64,000 nucleotides of DNA from Nocardioides ferulae. Its GTDB lineage: Bacteria; Actinomycetota; Actinomycetes; Propionibacteriales; Nocardioidaceae. This document shows, piece after piece, positions 36,609 to 45,457 of this stretch. The first letter of the stretch is position 1; the number at the start of each line of letters is the position of its first letter. The notes below the pieces were generated by a model. It made no database searches. It saw nothing but the letters and a program-made list of their open reading frames with translations, and was not told where the DNA came from. The stretch is from assembly GCF_003660455.1 (NCBI RefSeq), contig NZ_QZVR01000001.1, forward strand, positions 496,001 through 560,000. Reading direction: 5' to 3'. A program made the translations under genes and the position numbers.

Positions 36609-37442
36609 ATGGTCGTCGGCCGCCCCCGGCGCCCCGGTCCCACGGTGCGCACGCACGTCACCGAGCTGGGGCCCGACGGTGAGCGCCGCCACGAGGACCG
36701 GCTGGCGACCGAGGAGCCGCTCGAGATCCGGCTGGCCTGGCCGGGGGTCGCCGCGCACCGCGTGTGGGTGACGATGCGGACCCCGGGCCACGACTTCGAG
36801 CTCGCCGCCGGCTGGCTGACGCACGAGGGGCTCGCCGACCCGGGCGACATCTCCACGGTCGCCTACTGCACCGACGCGACGCTGACACCGGAGCAGGAGT
36901 TCAACGTCGTGACCGTGACCCTCGCCGGCCGACCGCGCTCGGACGTCGGCCACCGGCACGCCAGTGCCGCGACCGGCTCCTCCGCGTGCGGAGTCTGCGG
37001 CAAGGACAGTGTCGGCGCGGTCCTGGACGTCGTGCGTGGTCGCCGATGGCAGGGGCCCGCGCCCGACGCGGGCGTGGTGCGACGGCTGCCCGAGGCGTTG
37101 AGCGGCCAGCAGACCGTGTTCGCCCGCACCGGCGGCGTGCACGCCGCCGGACTGTTCACCGCCTCCGGGAGGGCGCTGTCGGTCCGTGAGGACGTCGGCC
37201 GGCACAACGCCGTCGACAAGGTCACCGGAGCCCGGGTGCTGGCCGGCCAGCCTCCCGAGGAGGCCTTCTTGGTGGTCAGCGGCCGAGCCGGGTTCGAGCT
37301 GGTGCAGAAGGCGGTCGCCGCCGGCGTCGGTGCCTTGGTGGCCGTGGGGGCGCCGACCAGCCTGTCGGTGCAGCTGGCCCGGGAGGCCGGGCTGGCCCTG
37401 TTCGGCTTCACCTCCAGCGACCGGTGCGTGCGGTACGCCTGA
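36609..37442 (+). CDS. fdhD: FdhD sulfurtransferase for formate dehydrogenase
   Basis: A 277-residue FdhD. The catalytic Cys pair is in SSACGVCGKDSVGAV. The family blocks RTPGHDFELAAGWLTHEGL, VFARTGGVHAAGLFT and VREDVGRHNAVDKVTG are all present. FdhD passes sulfur from a cysteine desulfurase to the molybdenum cofactor of formate dehydrogenase. No formate dehydrogenase gene lies in the window. The ATG at 36609 is 2 nt after the pepN stop, so the two are probably co-transcribed although functionally unrelated. Confidence 0.93.
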   Translation: MVVGRPRRPGPTVRTHVTELGPDGERRHEDRLATEEPLEIRLAWPGVAAHRVWVTMRTPGHDFELAAGWLTHEGLADPGDISTVAYCTDATLTPEQEFNVVTVTLAGRPRSDVGHRHASAATGSSACGVCGKDSVGAVLDVVRGRRWQGPAPDAGVVRRLPEALSGQQTVFARTGGVHAAGLFTASGRALSVREDVGRHNAVDKVTGARVLAGQPPEEAFLVVSGRAGFELVQKAVAAGVGALVAVGAPTSLSVQLAREAGLALFGFTSSDRCVRYA

Positions 37443-37444
37443 CC

Positions 37445-37471
37445 CATGCCTGACTCATGCCTGACTCATGC
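37445..37471. repeat. short tandem repeat
   Basis: Two and a half copies of the 11-bp unit CATGCCTGACT directly after fdhD. This is probably replication slippage in a noncoding spacer. Confidence 0.6.
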
Positions 37472-37545
37472 ACGGTTCAGGTCTGATCCGGCACACGAGG
37501 TGAGACTCCGCCCAGGCTGACGAGGAGCCCGGCGAGGCGGACCAG

Positions 37546-37551
37546 TATCGT
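37546..37551 (+). promoter_or_regulatory. leaderless -10 box (TATCGT)
   Basis: TATCGT ends 8 nt before the GTG at 37560. Confidence 0.45.
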
Positions 37552-37559
37552 CCCCCCGC

Positions 37560-38057
37560 GTGAGCACTCCCCACCCCACGTACGAGCAGCTGGTCGCCCT
37601 CCCGGCGTACGCCGAGCAGCCGGTCCCCGTCGCGTTCGAGGACGCCAACGGCCATCTCAACGTCCGCCACTACACCGGCATCGCCAGCGAGGGGCTCGAC
37701 GAGTCCCTGGTGTCCGCCGGCATCGCCCACAACTGGCCCGCGTCCGGCCACGCGTGCTTCTCCGCCGAGCACCACCTGGTCTACCTGGCCGAGCTGCGCA
37801 CCGGCGACATGATGTCGACCCGCGTCCGCCTGATCGGACGCTCGGAGCGGGCGGCGCACGCCTTGGTCTACCTGCTCGACGACACGCACCGGCAGCTCAG
37901 CTTCGTGATGGAGGAGATCTTCCTCCACATCGACATGGAGAGCCGGCGCACCGCGCCCTGGCCGGAGGACGTCGCCGCGGCCCTCGACCGGCGGATCGCC
38001 GAGGACGCCGAGCTGCCGTTCGCCCCGGACCTGTCCGGGTCGATGGGTCTGCGCTGA
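37560..38057 (+). CDS. hotdog-fold acyl-CoA thioesterase
   Basis: A 165-residue single hotdog domain. FEDANGHLNVRHYTGIASEG contains the conserved GHxN motif of 4-hydroxybenzoyl-CoA-type thioesterases. CFSAEHHLVYLAELRTGDMM and LIGRSERAAHALVYLLDDT follow the fold order, with FVMEEIFLHIDMESRRTAPW at the end, similar to carnitine-linked thioesterases. It should hydrolyse an acyl-CoA. The GTG start fits the leaderless promoter. It stands alone between fdhD and sbcD. Confidence 0.82.
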   Translation: MSTPHPTYEQLVALPAYAEQPVPVAFEDANGHLNVRHYTGIASEGLDESLVSAGIAHNWPASGHACFSAEHHLVYLAELRTGDMMSTRVRLIGRSERAAHALVYLLDDTHRQLSFVMEEIFLHIDMESRRTAPWPEDVAAALDRRIAEDAELPFAPDLSGSMGLR

Positions 38058-38133
38058 CGTCCCGCGGCGCCGCCGTGGTGGGTGCCACGACCCGGTGACG
38101 GCGTGGCAGCGACCGGCTGTCGGCGCCCCCGCC

Positions 38134-38139
38134 TAACGT
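38134..38139 (+). promoter_or_regulatory. leaderless -10 box (TAACGT) of sbcDC
   Basis: TAACGT ends 7 nt before the GTG at 38147. Confidence 0.55.
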
Positions 38140-38146
38140 GACGGCC

Positions 38147-39313
38147 GTGCGCATCCTCCACACCTCCGACTGGCACCTGGGCCGGTCGTTCCACCGTGAG
38201 GGCATGCTCACCCATCAGGCGGCATTCGTCGACCACCTGCTCGAGGTGGTCGACTCCGAACACGTCGACCTGGTGGTCGTCGCCGGCGACGTCTACGACC
38301 GCGCCCTCCCCCACGTCGACGCGGTCCGGCTGGCCGACGAGGCCCTGGCCCGGCTGGCGGCCTCACCCGCCAAGGTCGTGCTGAGCAGCGGCAACCACGA
38401 CTCGGCGCAGCGGCTCGGCTTCTCCTCGAGGCTGATCGACGCGGCGGGGGTCTTCATCCGCACCGATCCGAGCACGGTGGGTGCGCCGATCCTGCTCGAC
38501 GACGAGCACGGGCCGGTCGCGGTGCACGCGATCCCCTATCTCGACCCGATCGCGGTCCACGAGCCCTGGGGGCTGCCGGCCCGCTCCCACGAGGCGGCGC
38601 TGGCCGAGGCGATGCGCCGGGTGCGCGCCGACCTGGCTCGGCGGTCGGCGCGCTCGGTAGTGCTCGCGCACGCCTTCGTCGCCGGAGCCGAGCCCAGCGA
38701 CTCCGAACGAGACATCAGCGTGGGCGGGGTCTCCCGGGTGGCGACGTCGCTGTTCGACGACGTCGACTACGTCGCCCTCGGTCACCTGCACGGCCGCCAC
38801 ACCCTCGCCGACCACCTGCGCTACAGCGGCTCGCCGCTGGCCTACTCCTTCTCCGAGGCCGATCAGCACAAGGGCTCCTGGCTCGTCGAGATCGGCCCCG
38901 AAGGGCTGGTCTCGGCCGAGTTCGTCGGGGCGCCGGTGCCGCGTTCGCTGGCGCGGCTGCGGGGTGAGCTCGACCACCTGCTGAGCGATCCCGGGTTGGC
39001 CCGACACGAGCAGGACTGGGTGCAGGTCACGCTGACCGACCAGGTCCGTCCGGTGCGCGCCATGGAGCGGCTGCGTCAGCGGTTCCCGCACACGCTGGTC
39101 CTCGGCTTCGAGGAGTCGGGGCCCCGGCTGGGTGCGCTGCCGGCGCGGCGCACCGAGGGGCGCACCGACCACGACATCGCGCTCGAGTTCGTCAAGGACC
39201 TGCGGGGGGCTCCGGCCACCGACGCCGAGGCGGCGCTGCTGCGCGAGGCCGTCGACAGCTGCTGTGACGACGCCGAGGCCGACCCACGTCCGCCGGCCGG
39301 GAGGCCGGCGTGA
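38147..39313 (+). CDS. sbcD: exonuclease subunit SbcD
   Basis: A 388-residue Mre11-type nuclease. The calcineurin-like metal motifs are visible: ILHTSDWHLGRSF, VVVAGDVYDRALPH, VVLSSGNHDSAQRLGF, VLAHAFVAGA and YVALGHLHGRHTL. With SbcC it forms a nuclease that opens hairpins and trims protein-blocked DNA ends. The GTG at 38147 gives a leaderless start. An in-frame GTG 9 nt earlier would overlap the -10 box. The C-terminal 70 residues link to SbcC. The stop overlaps the sbcC start by 4 bp. Confidence 0.94.
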   Translation: MRILHTSDWHLGRSFHREGMLTHQAAFVDHLLEVVDSEHVDLVVVAGDVYDRALPHVDAVRLADEALARLAASPAKVVLSSGNHDSAQRLGFSSRLIDAAGVFIRTDPSTVGAPILLDDEHGPVAVHAIPYLDPIAVHEPWGLPARSHEAALAEAMRRVRADLARRSARSVVLAHAFVAGAEPSDSERDISVGGVSRVATSLFDDVDYVALGHLHGRHTLADHLRYSGSPLAYSFSEADQHKGSWLVEIGPEGLVSAEFVGAPVPRSLARLRGELDHLLSDPGLARHEQDWVQVTLTDQVRPVRAMERLRQRFPHTLVLGFEESGPRLGALPARRTEGRTDHDIALEFVKDLRGAPATDAEAALLREAVDSCCDDAEADPRPPAGRPA

Positions 39314-42300
39314 GGCTGCACCATCTCGAGGCCACCGCGTTCGGGCCGTTCGCCGGCACCGTGCGCGTCGACTTCGACCAGCTCGGGGCGTCGGGGCTCT
39401 TCCTGCTCTCCGGGGCGACCGGCGCCGGCAAGACCAGCGTGCTCGACGCGGTCTGCTTCGCTCTCTACGGCGAGGTCCCCGGCGACCGCTCGAGTGCGCG
39501 GCGACTCCGCTCCGATCAGGCCGGTCCCGGTGTCGCCCCCGAGGTGAGGCTCGAGGCCACGCTCGCGGGGCGCCGGTTCCGCATCGTCCGCTCACCCGCG
39601 TGGGAGCGGCCCAAGAAGCGGGGCACCGGCACCACCACCCAGCAGGCCTCGGTCTCGATCGCCGAGCGCGTCGGCGGCGAGTGGTCGCACCTGTCCAGCC
39701 GGCTCGACGAGACCGGTCACCTGGTGAGCCGCCTGGTCGGCATGAACCTCACCCAGTTCACCCAGGTGGCGATGCTCCCGCAGGGCCGGTTCCAGGCGTT
39801 CCTGCGAGCCCGGTCCGAGGAGCGCCACCAGCTCCTCCAGCAGCTGTTCCGCACCGGTCGCTTCGAGCAGGTCGAGCGCTGGCTGCGCGACCGGCGGCTC
39901 GACCTACGCCGATCCTGCGAGCAGCACCACCAGGCCGTGGCCGATCTCGTGAGCCGGGTCAGCGAGGCGACCGAACGCCCCCTGCCCGGTGACTGGGAGG
40001 TGCGCGACCTGACCGAGCCGGCCGCCGACGGTCGGCTCCTCGCCTGGGCGCAGCAGCTGCACACCGAGGCCACCGAGGCTCTTCGCGAAGCGATGACGGT
40101 GGCCGAGCGGCAGGCGTCGGCCGAGCTCGACGGCCGGCGCGCCCTCGAGCAGGCCTGCGCACTCGCCGAGCGCAAGGAGCGCCTCGACCGAGCCACCGCC
40201 GAGCTGGCAGCCCTCGACGCCGGCACCGCGCAGCACGAAGACGACCGCGCCCGGCTCGACCTGGCGCGGCGGGCCGCCGTCGTCGTCCCGTTGCACCGCG
40301 TGGCCGACCGCACGCTCGCCGACCTCACGGCCGCGCGGGAGCGCGCAGACGCGGCCGTGGCCGCTGCCGCCCCTGCCCTGGGTCTGCTGATCCTCGGCGG
40401 AGCCGACGAGGTGAGCGCCGACGATCTCGCCGAGGCCGAGCGCGCGGCGGTCGACGAGCTGGCCCGGGTGCGGGCCGTGCTCCCCCAGGAGGCTCTGCTC
40501 CAGCAGCTCGAGACCCAGGTGGGCCAGCTGAAGGTGGCCCGAGAGCGGACCGCGATCCGGTTCGCCGGCCTCCGGGCCCGGGCCGAGGAGCTGCCGCCGC
40601 AGATCCAGGAGGTCCGCACCGACCTCGAGTCGGCTCGGCTGAGGGCGGCCGAGGTGCCGGTGCTGGAGGCTGCGCTGTCCGGGCTCCGGTCGCGACTCAC
40701 CGCACACCAGCAGCTGGCCGAGCTCGAACCACGGTTGGCCGCCGCCTGCGCCGCCCTCGACGAGGCCCGCGAGGTGGCGGCCCGGCGCCGCGAACACTGG
40801 CTCGACATCCGAGAGGCACGGCTCGAGGGCATGGCCGCCGAGATCGCCGGTGCGCTCGCGGTCGGTGCCTGTTGCCCCGTCTGCGGGTCGGCCGACCATC
40901 CACACAAGGCGGCCGCCTCGCCGGACGCCCCCGACGCCGCCGCGGAGCGGCGTGCGCTGCGGGAGGTCGACGACGCGAAGGCCGGTGAGCACCTGCACGA
41001 CCAGGCCGTGCGTGACCTGACCACCCAGCTCGGGGTCGCTCGTGACCGGGCCGGAGGCGGCACCCTGGCCGAGGTCGAGGCCGAGTCCGCCCGGGTGCGC
41101 GAGCAGCTGGGCGCTGCCCGCGATGCCGCCGACCGGGCGACCGCGCTCGCCGCCCGTGAGAAGGCGCTCGACGAGGAGCGCGAGTCGCTGGCCGAACAGC
41201 TCGCCGTGCTGGGCGAGGAGCGCTCGCGCCTCGAGGCCGAAGAAGAGGGTTGCGCGGCACAAGCGGCCCAGGCCGCCGAGAGCGTCCGCGCGCTCCTGCG
41301 CGGCTCGGGCCACGACCGGCTCGAGGCACTCGCCGGCGCCCTCGCCGAGCGGGTCGACCTGCTCCGCGCAGCCGCCCGCGCGGTCGACGACCTCGCTGGG
41401 TGCCTGACCGCGGAGCGGGCCGCCCAGGAGTCGCTGCGGTCCACGGCCGCAGAGGCGGGCTTCGACACGGTCGGTGACGCGCTCGACGCGGTCCTCCCCC
41501 CGCGCGACGTCGAGTCCCTGACCCGCCGCATCGACGACCACCAGCGCCGCCGCGCAGCGGTGACCGCGGTGCTCGAGGAGGAGCCCGGTGCGGCCGATCT
41601 GGCAGCGGTGCCGCTCCCCGACGTCCCGAGCCTGGAACAGGCCCATGCGGCCGCGCTGGCCGCCCTGGGCGAGGCACGCTCGCGCGAGTCGCGGTGGCAG
41701 GTGCGCGCGCAGCGGTTGGCCGAGCTGGTCTCCGCGCTGGAGCAGGCGTTGGCCGAGTGGCACCCACTGCGTGAGGAGCTGCAGACCACCAGCGATCTGT
41801 GCTCGTTCGTCGAGGGCAAGTCGGCAGCGAACCGGCTGCAGATGCGGCTCTCGGCCTATGTCCTGGCCTACCGCCTGGCCCAGGTGGTGGCGTCGGCCAA
41901 CCAGCGGCTCGCCCGGATGAGCGACGGGCGCTACTCCCTCGAGCACACCGGGCGCAGGGGCGCCGGCGAGACGCGTGGGGGCCTGAGCCTGCTGGTGCGC
42001 GACGACTGGTCGGGCGAGTCGCGCGACCCCGCCACCCTCTCGGGCGGTGAGACCTTCGTGGTCTCCCTCGCTCTCGCGCTGGGGCTGGCCGACGTGATCA
42101 CCCAGGAGGCCGGCGGCGCCGACCTCGACACCCTCTTCGTCGACGAGGGCTTCGGCTCCCTCGACGCCGACACGCTCGACGACGTCCTCGACGTTCTCGA
42201 CTCGCTGCGCGACGGCGGGCGCATCGTCGGCGTGGTCAGCCACGTCCCCGAGATGCGCGACCGCATCCCCACCCAGCTGGTCGTCAGCAAGGGCCGCGCC

Positions 42301-42327
42301 GGTTCGACGGTGGCGATCATCGGTTGA
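39310..42327 (+). CDS. sbcC: exonuclease subunit SbcC (Rad50-like ATPase)
   Basis: A 1005-residue SMC-like ATPase. Walker A is LLSGATGAGKTSVLDAVCF near residue 40. Two long coiled-coil arms flank a zinc hook, GACCPVCGSADHPH, at about residue 520. The C-terminal lobe has the signature TLSGGETFVVSLALALGLADV and Walker B DLDTLFVDEGFGSLD. It drives the SbcD nuclease using ATP. The GTG start overlaps the sbcD stop. Its 3' end overlaps the convergent kinase gene by 11 bp. Confidence 0.95.
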   Translation: MRLHHLEATAFGPFAGTVRVDFDQLGASGLFLLSGATGAGKTSVLDAVCFALYGEVPGDRSSARRLRSDQAGPGVAPEVRLEATLAGRRFRIVRSPAWERPKKRGTGTTTQQASVSIAERVGGEWSHLSSRLDETGHLVSRLVGMNLTQFTQVAMLPQGRFQAFLRARSEERHQLLQQLFRTGRFEQVERWLRDRRLDLRRSCEQHHQAVADLVSRVSEATERPLPGDWEVRDLTEPAADGRLLAWAQQLHTEATEALREAMTVAERQASAELDGRRALEQACALAERKERLDRATAELAALDAGTAQHEDDRARLDLARRAAVVVPLHRVADRTLADLTAARERADAAVAAAAPALGLLILGGADEVSADDLAEAERAAVDELARVRAVLPQEALLQQLETQVGQLKVARERTAIRFAGLRARAEELPPQIQEVRTDLESARLRAAEVPVLEAALSGLRSRLTAHQQLAELEPRLAAACAALDEAREVAARRREHWLDIREARLEGMAAEIAGALAVGACCPVCGSADHPHKAAASPDAPDAAAERRALREVDDAKAGEHLHDQAVRDLTTQLGVARDRAGGGTLAEVEAESARVREQLGAARDAADRATALAAREKALDEERESLAEQLAVLGEERSRLEAEEEGCAAQAAQAAESVRALLRGSGHDRLEALAGALAERVDLLRAAARAVDDLAGCLTAERAAQESLRSTAAEAGFDTVGDALDAVLPPRDVESLTRRIDDHQRRRAAVTAVLEEEPGAADLAAVPLPDVPSLEQAHAAALAALGEARSRESRWQVRAQRLAELVSALEQALAEWHPLREELQTTSDLCSFVEGKSAANRLQMRLSAYVLAYRLAQVVASANQRLARMSDGRYSLEHTGRRGAGETRGGLSLLVRDDWSGESRDPATLSGGETFVVSLALALGLADVITQEAGGADLDTLFVDEGFGSLDADTLDDVLDVLDSLRDGGRIVGVVSHVPEMRDRIPTQLVVSKGRAGSTVAIIG

Positions 42328-43540
42328 TCGAGGCGGGCAGGTCGAGCACGACCGTGGTGCCCCCTCCCGGCGTCTCCGCCAGAGTCACCACACCACCGTG
42401 GGCGGTGACGATGCGGTGCACGGTCGCCAGGCCGATGCCGCTGCCCGGCACCCGATGGTCGGCGCGGGCGAACAGCCGGAACACCTCCCGCCGTCGCTCG
42501 GGCCGGATGCCGGGCCCGTGGTCGACGACCTCGAGCCGGACGCCCTCGCCGACCGCCCGGCGCACGCTCACCCGCGGCGGCACGCCGGGCCGGGTGAACT
42601 TCGCCGCGTTCGACAGCAGGTTCAAGAACACCGAGTACAACTGACGCGGATCACCCTCCACCTCGCCCAGCGGACCGACCTCGAGCGTGGTCCGGGTGCG
42701 GTCGAGGAGATCGGCGAGGTCGAGCCGCACCTCGCGCAGCAGCCGGTCCAGATCCACGGTGCGCTTGTCGAGGCGGGCGCCCAGGCCGGCGTGGCGCAGT
42801 ATCTCCACGGCCATCGCCTCCATTCGTCGTCCGGAGTCAAACACGTTGCGGACCTGCGCCTCGAGCACCGGGTCGTCGCGGACCGCCTGCTCGGTCGCCA
42901 GGCACTCCGCACTCGCGATGATCCCGGCGAGCGGGTTCATCAGGTCGTGACTCACCTGCGAGGCGAAGTGGGTGAGCTGCTCGTTGGACCGGTGCAGCTC
43001 GTCGCGCGTGTGCGTCAGCTCGAGCAACGACTCCTCCAGCTGCCGGGTGCGCAACCGGAGTTCCAGGACGTCGACCACGCGCCGGGCCAGCAGCTCCAGC
43101 GTGTCGGCCTGGGTGGTGTCGAGCACGCGCGTCACCGAGTCGAAGACGCACAGCCGCCCGATGGTGACGCCCGCGGGCGTGACCAGTGGGGCCGAGGCGT
43201 AGAACCTCACCTCCCCGATGTCGCCGGTGACGAACGGGTTGAGCCGGAACCGGTCGTCGCGGCTGGCGTCCTCGACGATCACCGGGGCGGTCTCGGTCAG
43301 CACGGCGGCGCACATGGAGTCGTCCCGGGCGCAGACCTCGGGTGCGAAGCCGGCGGTCGCGATCTGGTGCTGCTCGCCGTGGGTGATCAGGTTGATCGCC
43401 GCCGTCGGCACCTCGCAGATCTGGGCGGCGATGTCGACGAGCGCCTGCAGATCCGGCGGTGCGGGGCGCTCGAGGACGTCGTACCGCTCGATCTGTTCGG
43501 ACCGCGGCGCGTCCATCTCCTGACCCGAGGGAGGCGGCAT
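42317..43540 (-). CDS. GAF-domain sensor histidine kinase
   Basis: A 407-residue soluble kinase. Residues about 30-165 form a GAF domain (DIAAQICEVPTAAINLIT, YASAPLVTPAGVTIGRLCVFD). After a coiled coil comes the H-box FASQVSHDLMNPLAGIIASAE. The ATPase domain has N-box LNLLSNAAKFT, G1 VVDHGPGIRPE and G2 GSGIGLATVHRIVTAHGG, all intact. No membrane segment is present, so it senses a cytoplasmic signal. No partner regulator is adjacent except the system upstream. The ATG at 43540 is set by a TAGCGT box 7 nt upstream that overlaps the stop codon of the preceding gene. Confidence 0.88.
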   Translation of the reverse strand: MPPPSGQEMDAPRSEQIERYDVLERPAPPDLQALVDIAAQICEVPTAAINLITHGEQHQIATAGFAPEVCARDDSMCAAVLTETAPVIVEDASRDDRFRLNPFVTGDIGEVRFYASAPLVTPAGVTIGRLCVFDSVTRVLDTTQADTLELLARRVVDVLELRLRTRQLEESLLELTHTRDELHRSNEQLTHFASQVSHDLMNPLAGIIASAECLATEQAVRDDPVLEAQVRNVFDSGRRMEAMAVEILRHAGLGARLDKRTVDLDRLLREVRLDLADLLDRTRTTLEVGPLGEVEGDPRQLYSVFLNLLSNAAKFTRPGVPPRVSVRRAVGEGVRLEVVDHGPGIRPERRREVFRLFARADHRVPGSGIGLATVHRIVTAHGGVVTLAETPGGGTTVVLDLPASINR

Positions 43541-43547
43541 GTGACCC

Positions 43548-43553
43548 ACGCTA
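43548..43553 (-). promoter_or_regulatory. leaderless -10 box (TAGCGT) overlapping a stop codon
   Basis: TAGCGT on the minus strand ends 7 nt before the ATG at 43540. Its first three bases are the TAG stop of the upstream kinase-like gene. Confidence 0.5.
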
Positions 43554-44708
43554 CGTGCCGGACGCCACCTCGGCAGCGAGAACGACGGGAAGCCAGAGGG
43601 TCACCCGGTCGCAGGTGCCGTCGGCGGCCAGCGATCCGCCCAGCACCGCCGTCGCCTCCTCCAGCCCGCGCAGCCGCACCAGCCCCGGCGTGCAGCGCGA
43701 CATCGTGAGCCGCACCAGATCCTGGTGCTGCGCCACATCGACCCGCCCGCGGTCGCCGGCGACCTGCCCCACCGCCCGCGCGAGCTGCCGCGCAGCCGCC
43801 CGGGGGTAGGCCGCACCGGCCGGTCCCCTGGCGACCAGCGTGGCTCCGACCCGCTCCAGCTCCTCCTCCAGCATCGTCAGCAAGGGCGCGGCGGTGCCCG
43901 GCGCGGCCGGGACCGTCCGACGCTGCTCGACCAGGCCGGTCACCGCGAGGGAGAGCCGGTCCAGCTCCGCGAGCACCCGATGCAGCTCGTCCTGCACGAC
44001 GGGATGGGTCTCGGGCCACGACGACAGGTCCTCCAGGCCCAACCGGATCGCGGTCACCGGGGTGCGCAGCAGGTGGGAGGCGTCGACGGCGAGCTCCCGC
44101 TCGCGCTGGGAGAGGGTCTCGAGCCGACGGGCACTGTCGTGCAGGCTCTCGGCCACCCGGTCCGCCTCCGGCACCCGCTGCGGCGCGATGTCCAGGTCGA
44201 ACTCCCCCGCCCCGAGCCGGTCCGCGGCCACGGCGAGGTCCTCGAAGGGGCGGGCGAGCCGGCGGGCGAGCAGCAGGCCCGCCGCCAGCGCGGCGGCGAG
44301 CAGCGCCACCCCCGGGACGACCAGCCACAGCAGCGCGCTCCCGACGCGGTCCTCGACCGACGCCGCCGAGCGTGCGATCGTCACCGACCCGCCGCCCGGG
44401 ACCGCCCGGGTGACCGACAGGTCGCCCGGGCCGGGGGGCGTCTGCGACGTCACCTCGGTGCCGTCCGCAGCCTGATAGACGGCCGTGTCGTCGGCGCCCA
44501 GTCCCCCGGCGAGCAGTCGCGGCGTCACCTCGAGTCCGGCATCGCCGGCGACGGCCAGCAGGTGCACGGTCTGGTCGGCCGCCCCGGCCACCTCGGCGCG
44601 CTGCTGGTCCTCGACCAGATCCGCCAGCTGATAGGCCTTCGGCAGCCCGAACAGCAGGGCGCCCACCGCGATCAGGATGACGAAGGCGGCGACCAGCCGG
44701 TCACGCAT
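43551..44708 (-). CDS. membrane histidine kinase-like protein with degenerate ATPase domain
   Basis: A 385-residue protein. Membrane segments near residues 5-25 (LVAAFVILIAVGALLFG) and 145-170 flank an extracytoplasmic sensor. A HAMP region (RLARPFEDLAVAADRLGAGEF) and a normal H-box (LAVDASHLLRTPVTAIRLGLEDL) follow. The C-terminal domain is short and lacks the N-box, DxGxG and GxGxG motifs. ARQLARAVGQVAGD and LRGLEEATAVLGGSL stand where NLLxNA and GLGLALVR should be. It can probably dimerise and carry the phospho-accepting His but not bind ATP. Its ATG overlaps the response regulator stop by 8 bp, so the two are coupled. Confidence 0.82.
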   Translation of the reverse strand: MRDRLVAAFVILIAVGALLFGLPKAYQLADLVEDQQRAEVAGAADQTVHLLAVAGDAGLEVTPRLLAGGLGADDTAVYQAADGTEVTSQTPPGPGDLSVTRAVPGGGSVTIARSAASVEDRVGSALLWLVVPGVALLAAALAAGLLLARRLARPFEDLAVAADRLGAGEFDLDIAPQRVPEADRVAESLHDSARRLETLSQRERELAVDASHLLRTPVTAIRLGLEDLSSWPETHPVVQDELHRVLAELDRLSLAVTGLVEQRRTVPAAPGTAAPLLTMLEEELERVGATLVARGPAGAAYPRAAARQLARAVGQVAGDRGRVDVAQHQDLVRLTMSRCTPGLVRLRGLEEATAVLGGSLAADGTCDRVTLWLPVVLAAEVASGT

Positions 44709-45456
44709 CGTCGGGCCTGCGAGGCTCCAGCCGGAAGCCCACCCCGCGCACCGTGACCACCTTGACGGGAGCGCCGGCATCGTCGAGCTTCAAACGGAGC
44801 CGGCTCATCGTGACGTCGAGGGTCCTGGTGGAGCCGAACCAGTTCTCGTCCCACACCTCACTCATCAGCTGCTCCCGGCGCACCACCGCGCCGGCCTCCA
44901 GCTCCAGCATCGAGAGCAGGTCGAACTCCTTCGATGTGAGAGCCACCTCGTCGTCTCCGATCCACACCCGGCGACCGCGCCGGTCGACGCGCAGGGTCGC
45001 GGCTGGGCGCCGGGTCGCGTCGCGGTCCGCAGCGAGGGCGGGTGGATCCGCGACGGTCTGGGCAGCGGCGTCGCCCGCCCCGGCGTACTCGGTGGTCCGC
45101 CGCAGCAGGGCGCGCGTCCGGGCCAGCAGCTCGCCGAGGCCGAAGGGCTTTCCCAGATAGTCGTCGGCACCCACGTCGAGGCCGACTGCGAGGTCGAGCT
45201 CGCCGCCACGCGCCGTCAGGATCATGACGCCGCCGCGGAAGCCGGTCTCGCGCAGGCGACGGCAGACCTCGATGCCGTCCATGTCGGGGAGCCCGAGGTC
45301 CAACAGCACCAGGTCCGCGGGTTCGCTGGCGACCGCCGCGAGGCCCTCGGCGCCGGTCTCGACCCGATTGAGCAGATAGCCCTCGCGCTCCAGCGTGCGC
45401 AACAACGGCACCGCGATGCCGTCGTCGTCTTCGACCAGGAGAATCCGTGCGGTCAT
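44701..45456 (-). CDS. OmpR/PhoB-family response regulator
   Basis: A 251-residue regulator. The receiver domain (residues 1-115) has the acidic pocket in RILLVEDDDG, the phospho-acceptor Asp in LVLLDLGLPDMDG, Thr in VMILTARGG and Lys in YLGKPFGLGEL. A linker leads to a C-terminal winged helix: VALTSKEFDLLSMLELEAGAVV, then LDVTMSRLRLKL. The ATG at 45456 has a TATGCT box 7 nt upstream. A few codons longer are possible. It is cotranscribed with the degenerate kinase, whose phosphorylation capacity is doubtful. Confidence 0.92.
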   Translation of the reverse strand: MTARILLVEDDDGIAVPLLRTLEREGYLLNRVETGAEGLAAVASEPADLVLLDLGLPDMDGIEVCRRLRETGFRGGVMILTARGGELDLAVGLDVGADDYLGKPFGLGELLARTRALLRRTTEYAGAGDAAAQTVADPPALAADRDATRRPAATLRVDRRGRRVWIGDDEVALTSKEFDLLSMLELEAGAVVRREQLMSEVWDENWFGSTRTLDVTMSRLRLKLDDAGAPVKVVTVRGVGFRLEPRRPDDA

Positions 45457-45457
45457 C

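Noticed and set aside
37445..37471. The CATGCCTGACT tandem repeat as a regulatory array
   Set aside because: Only two and a half copies directly after a stop codon; slippage explains it.
39717..42243. Two long minus-strand frames (700 and 779 codons) across sbcC
   Set aside because: Their Ser/Arg- and Gly/Val-rich compositions are typical of antisense high-GC sequence. The sbcC motifs on the other strand are unambiguous.
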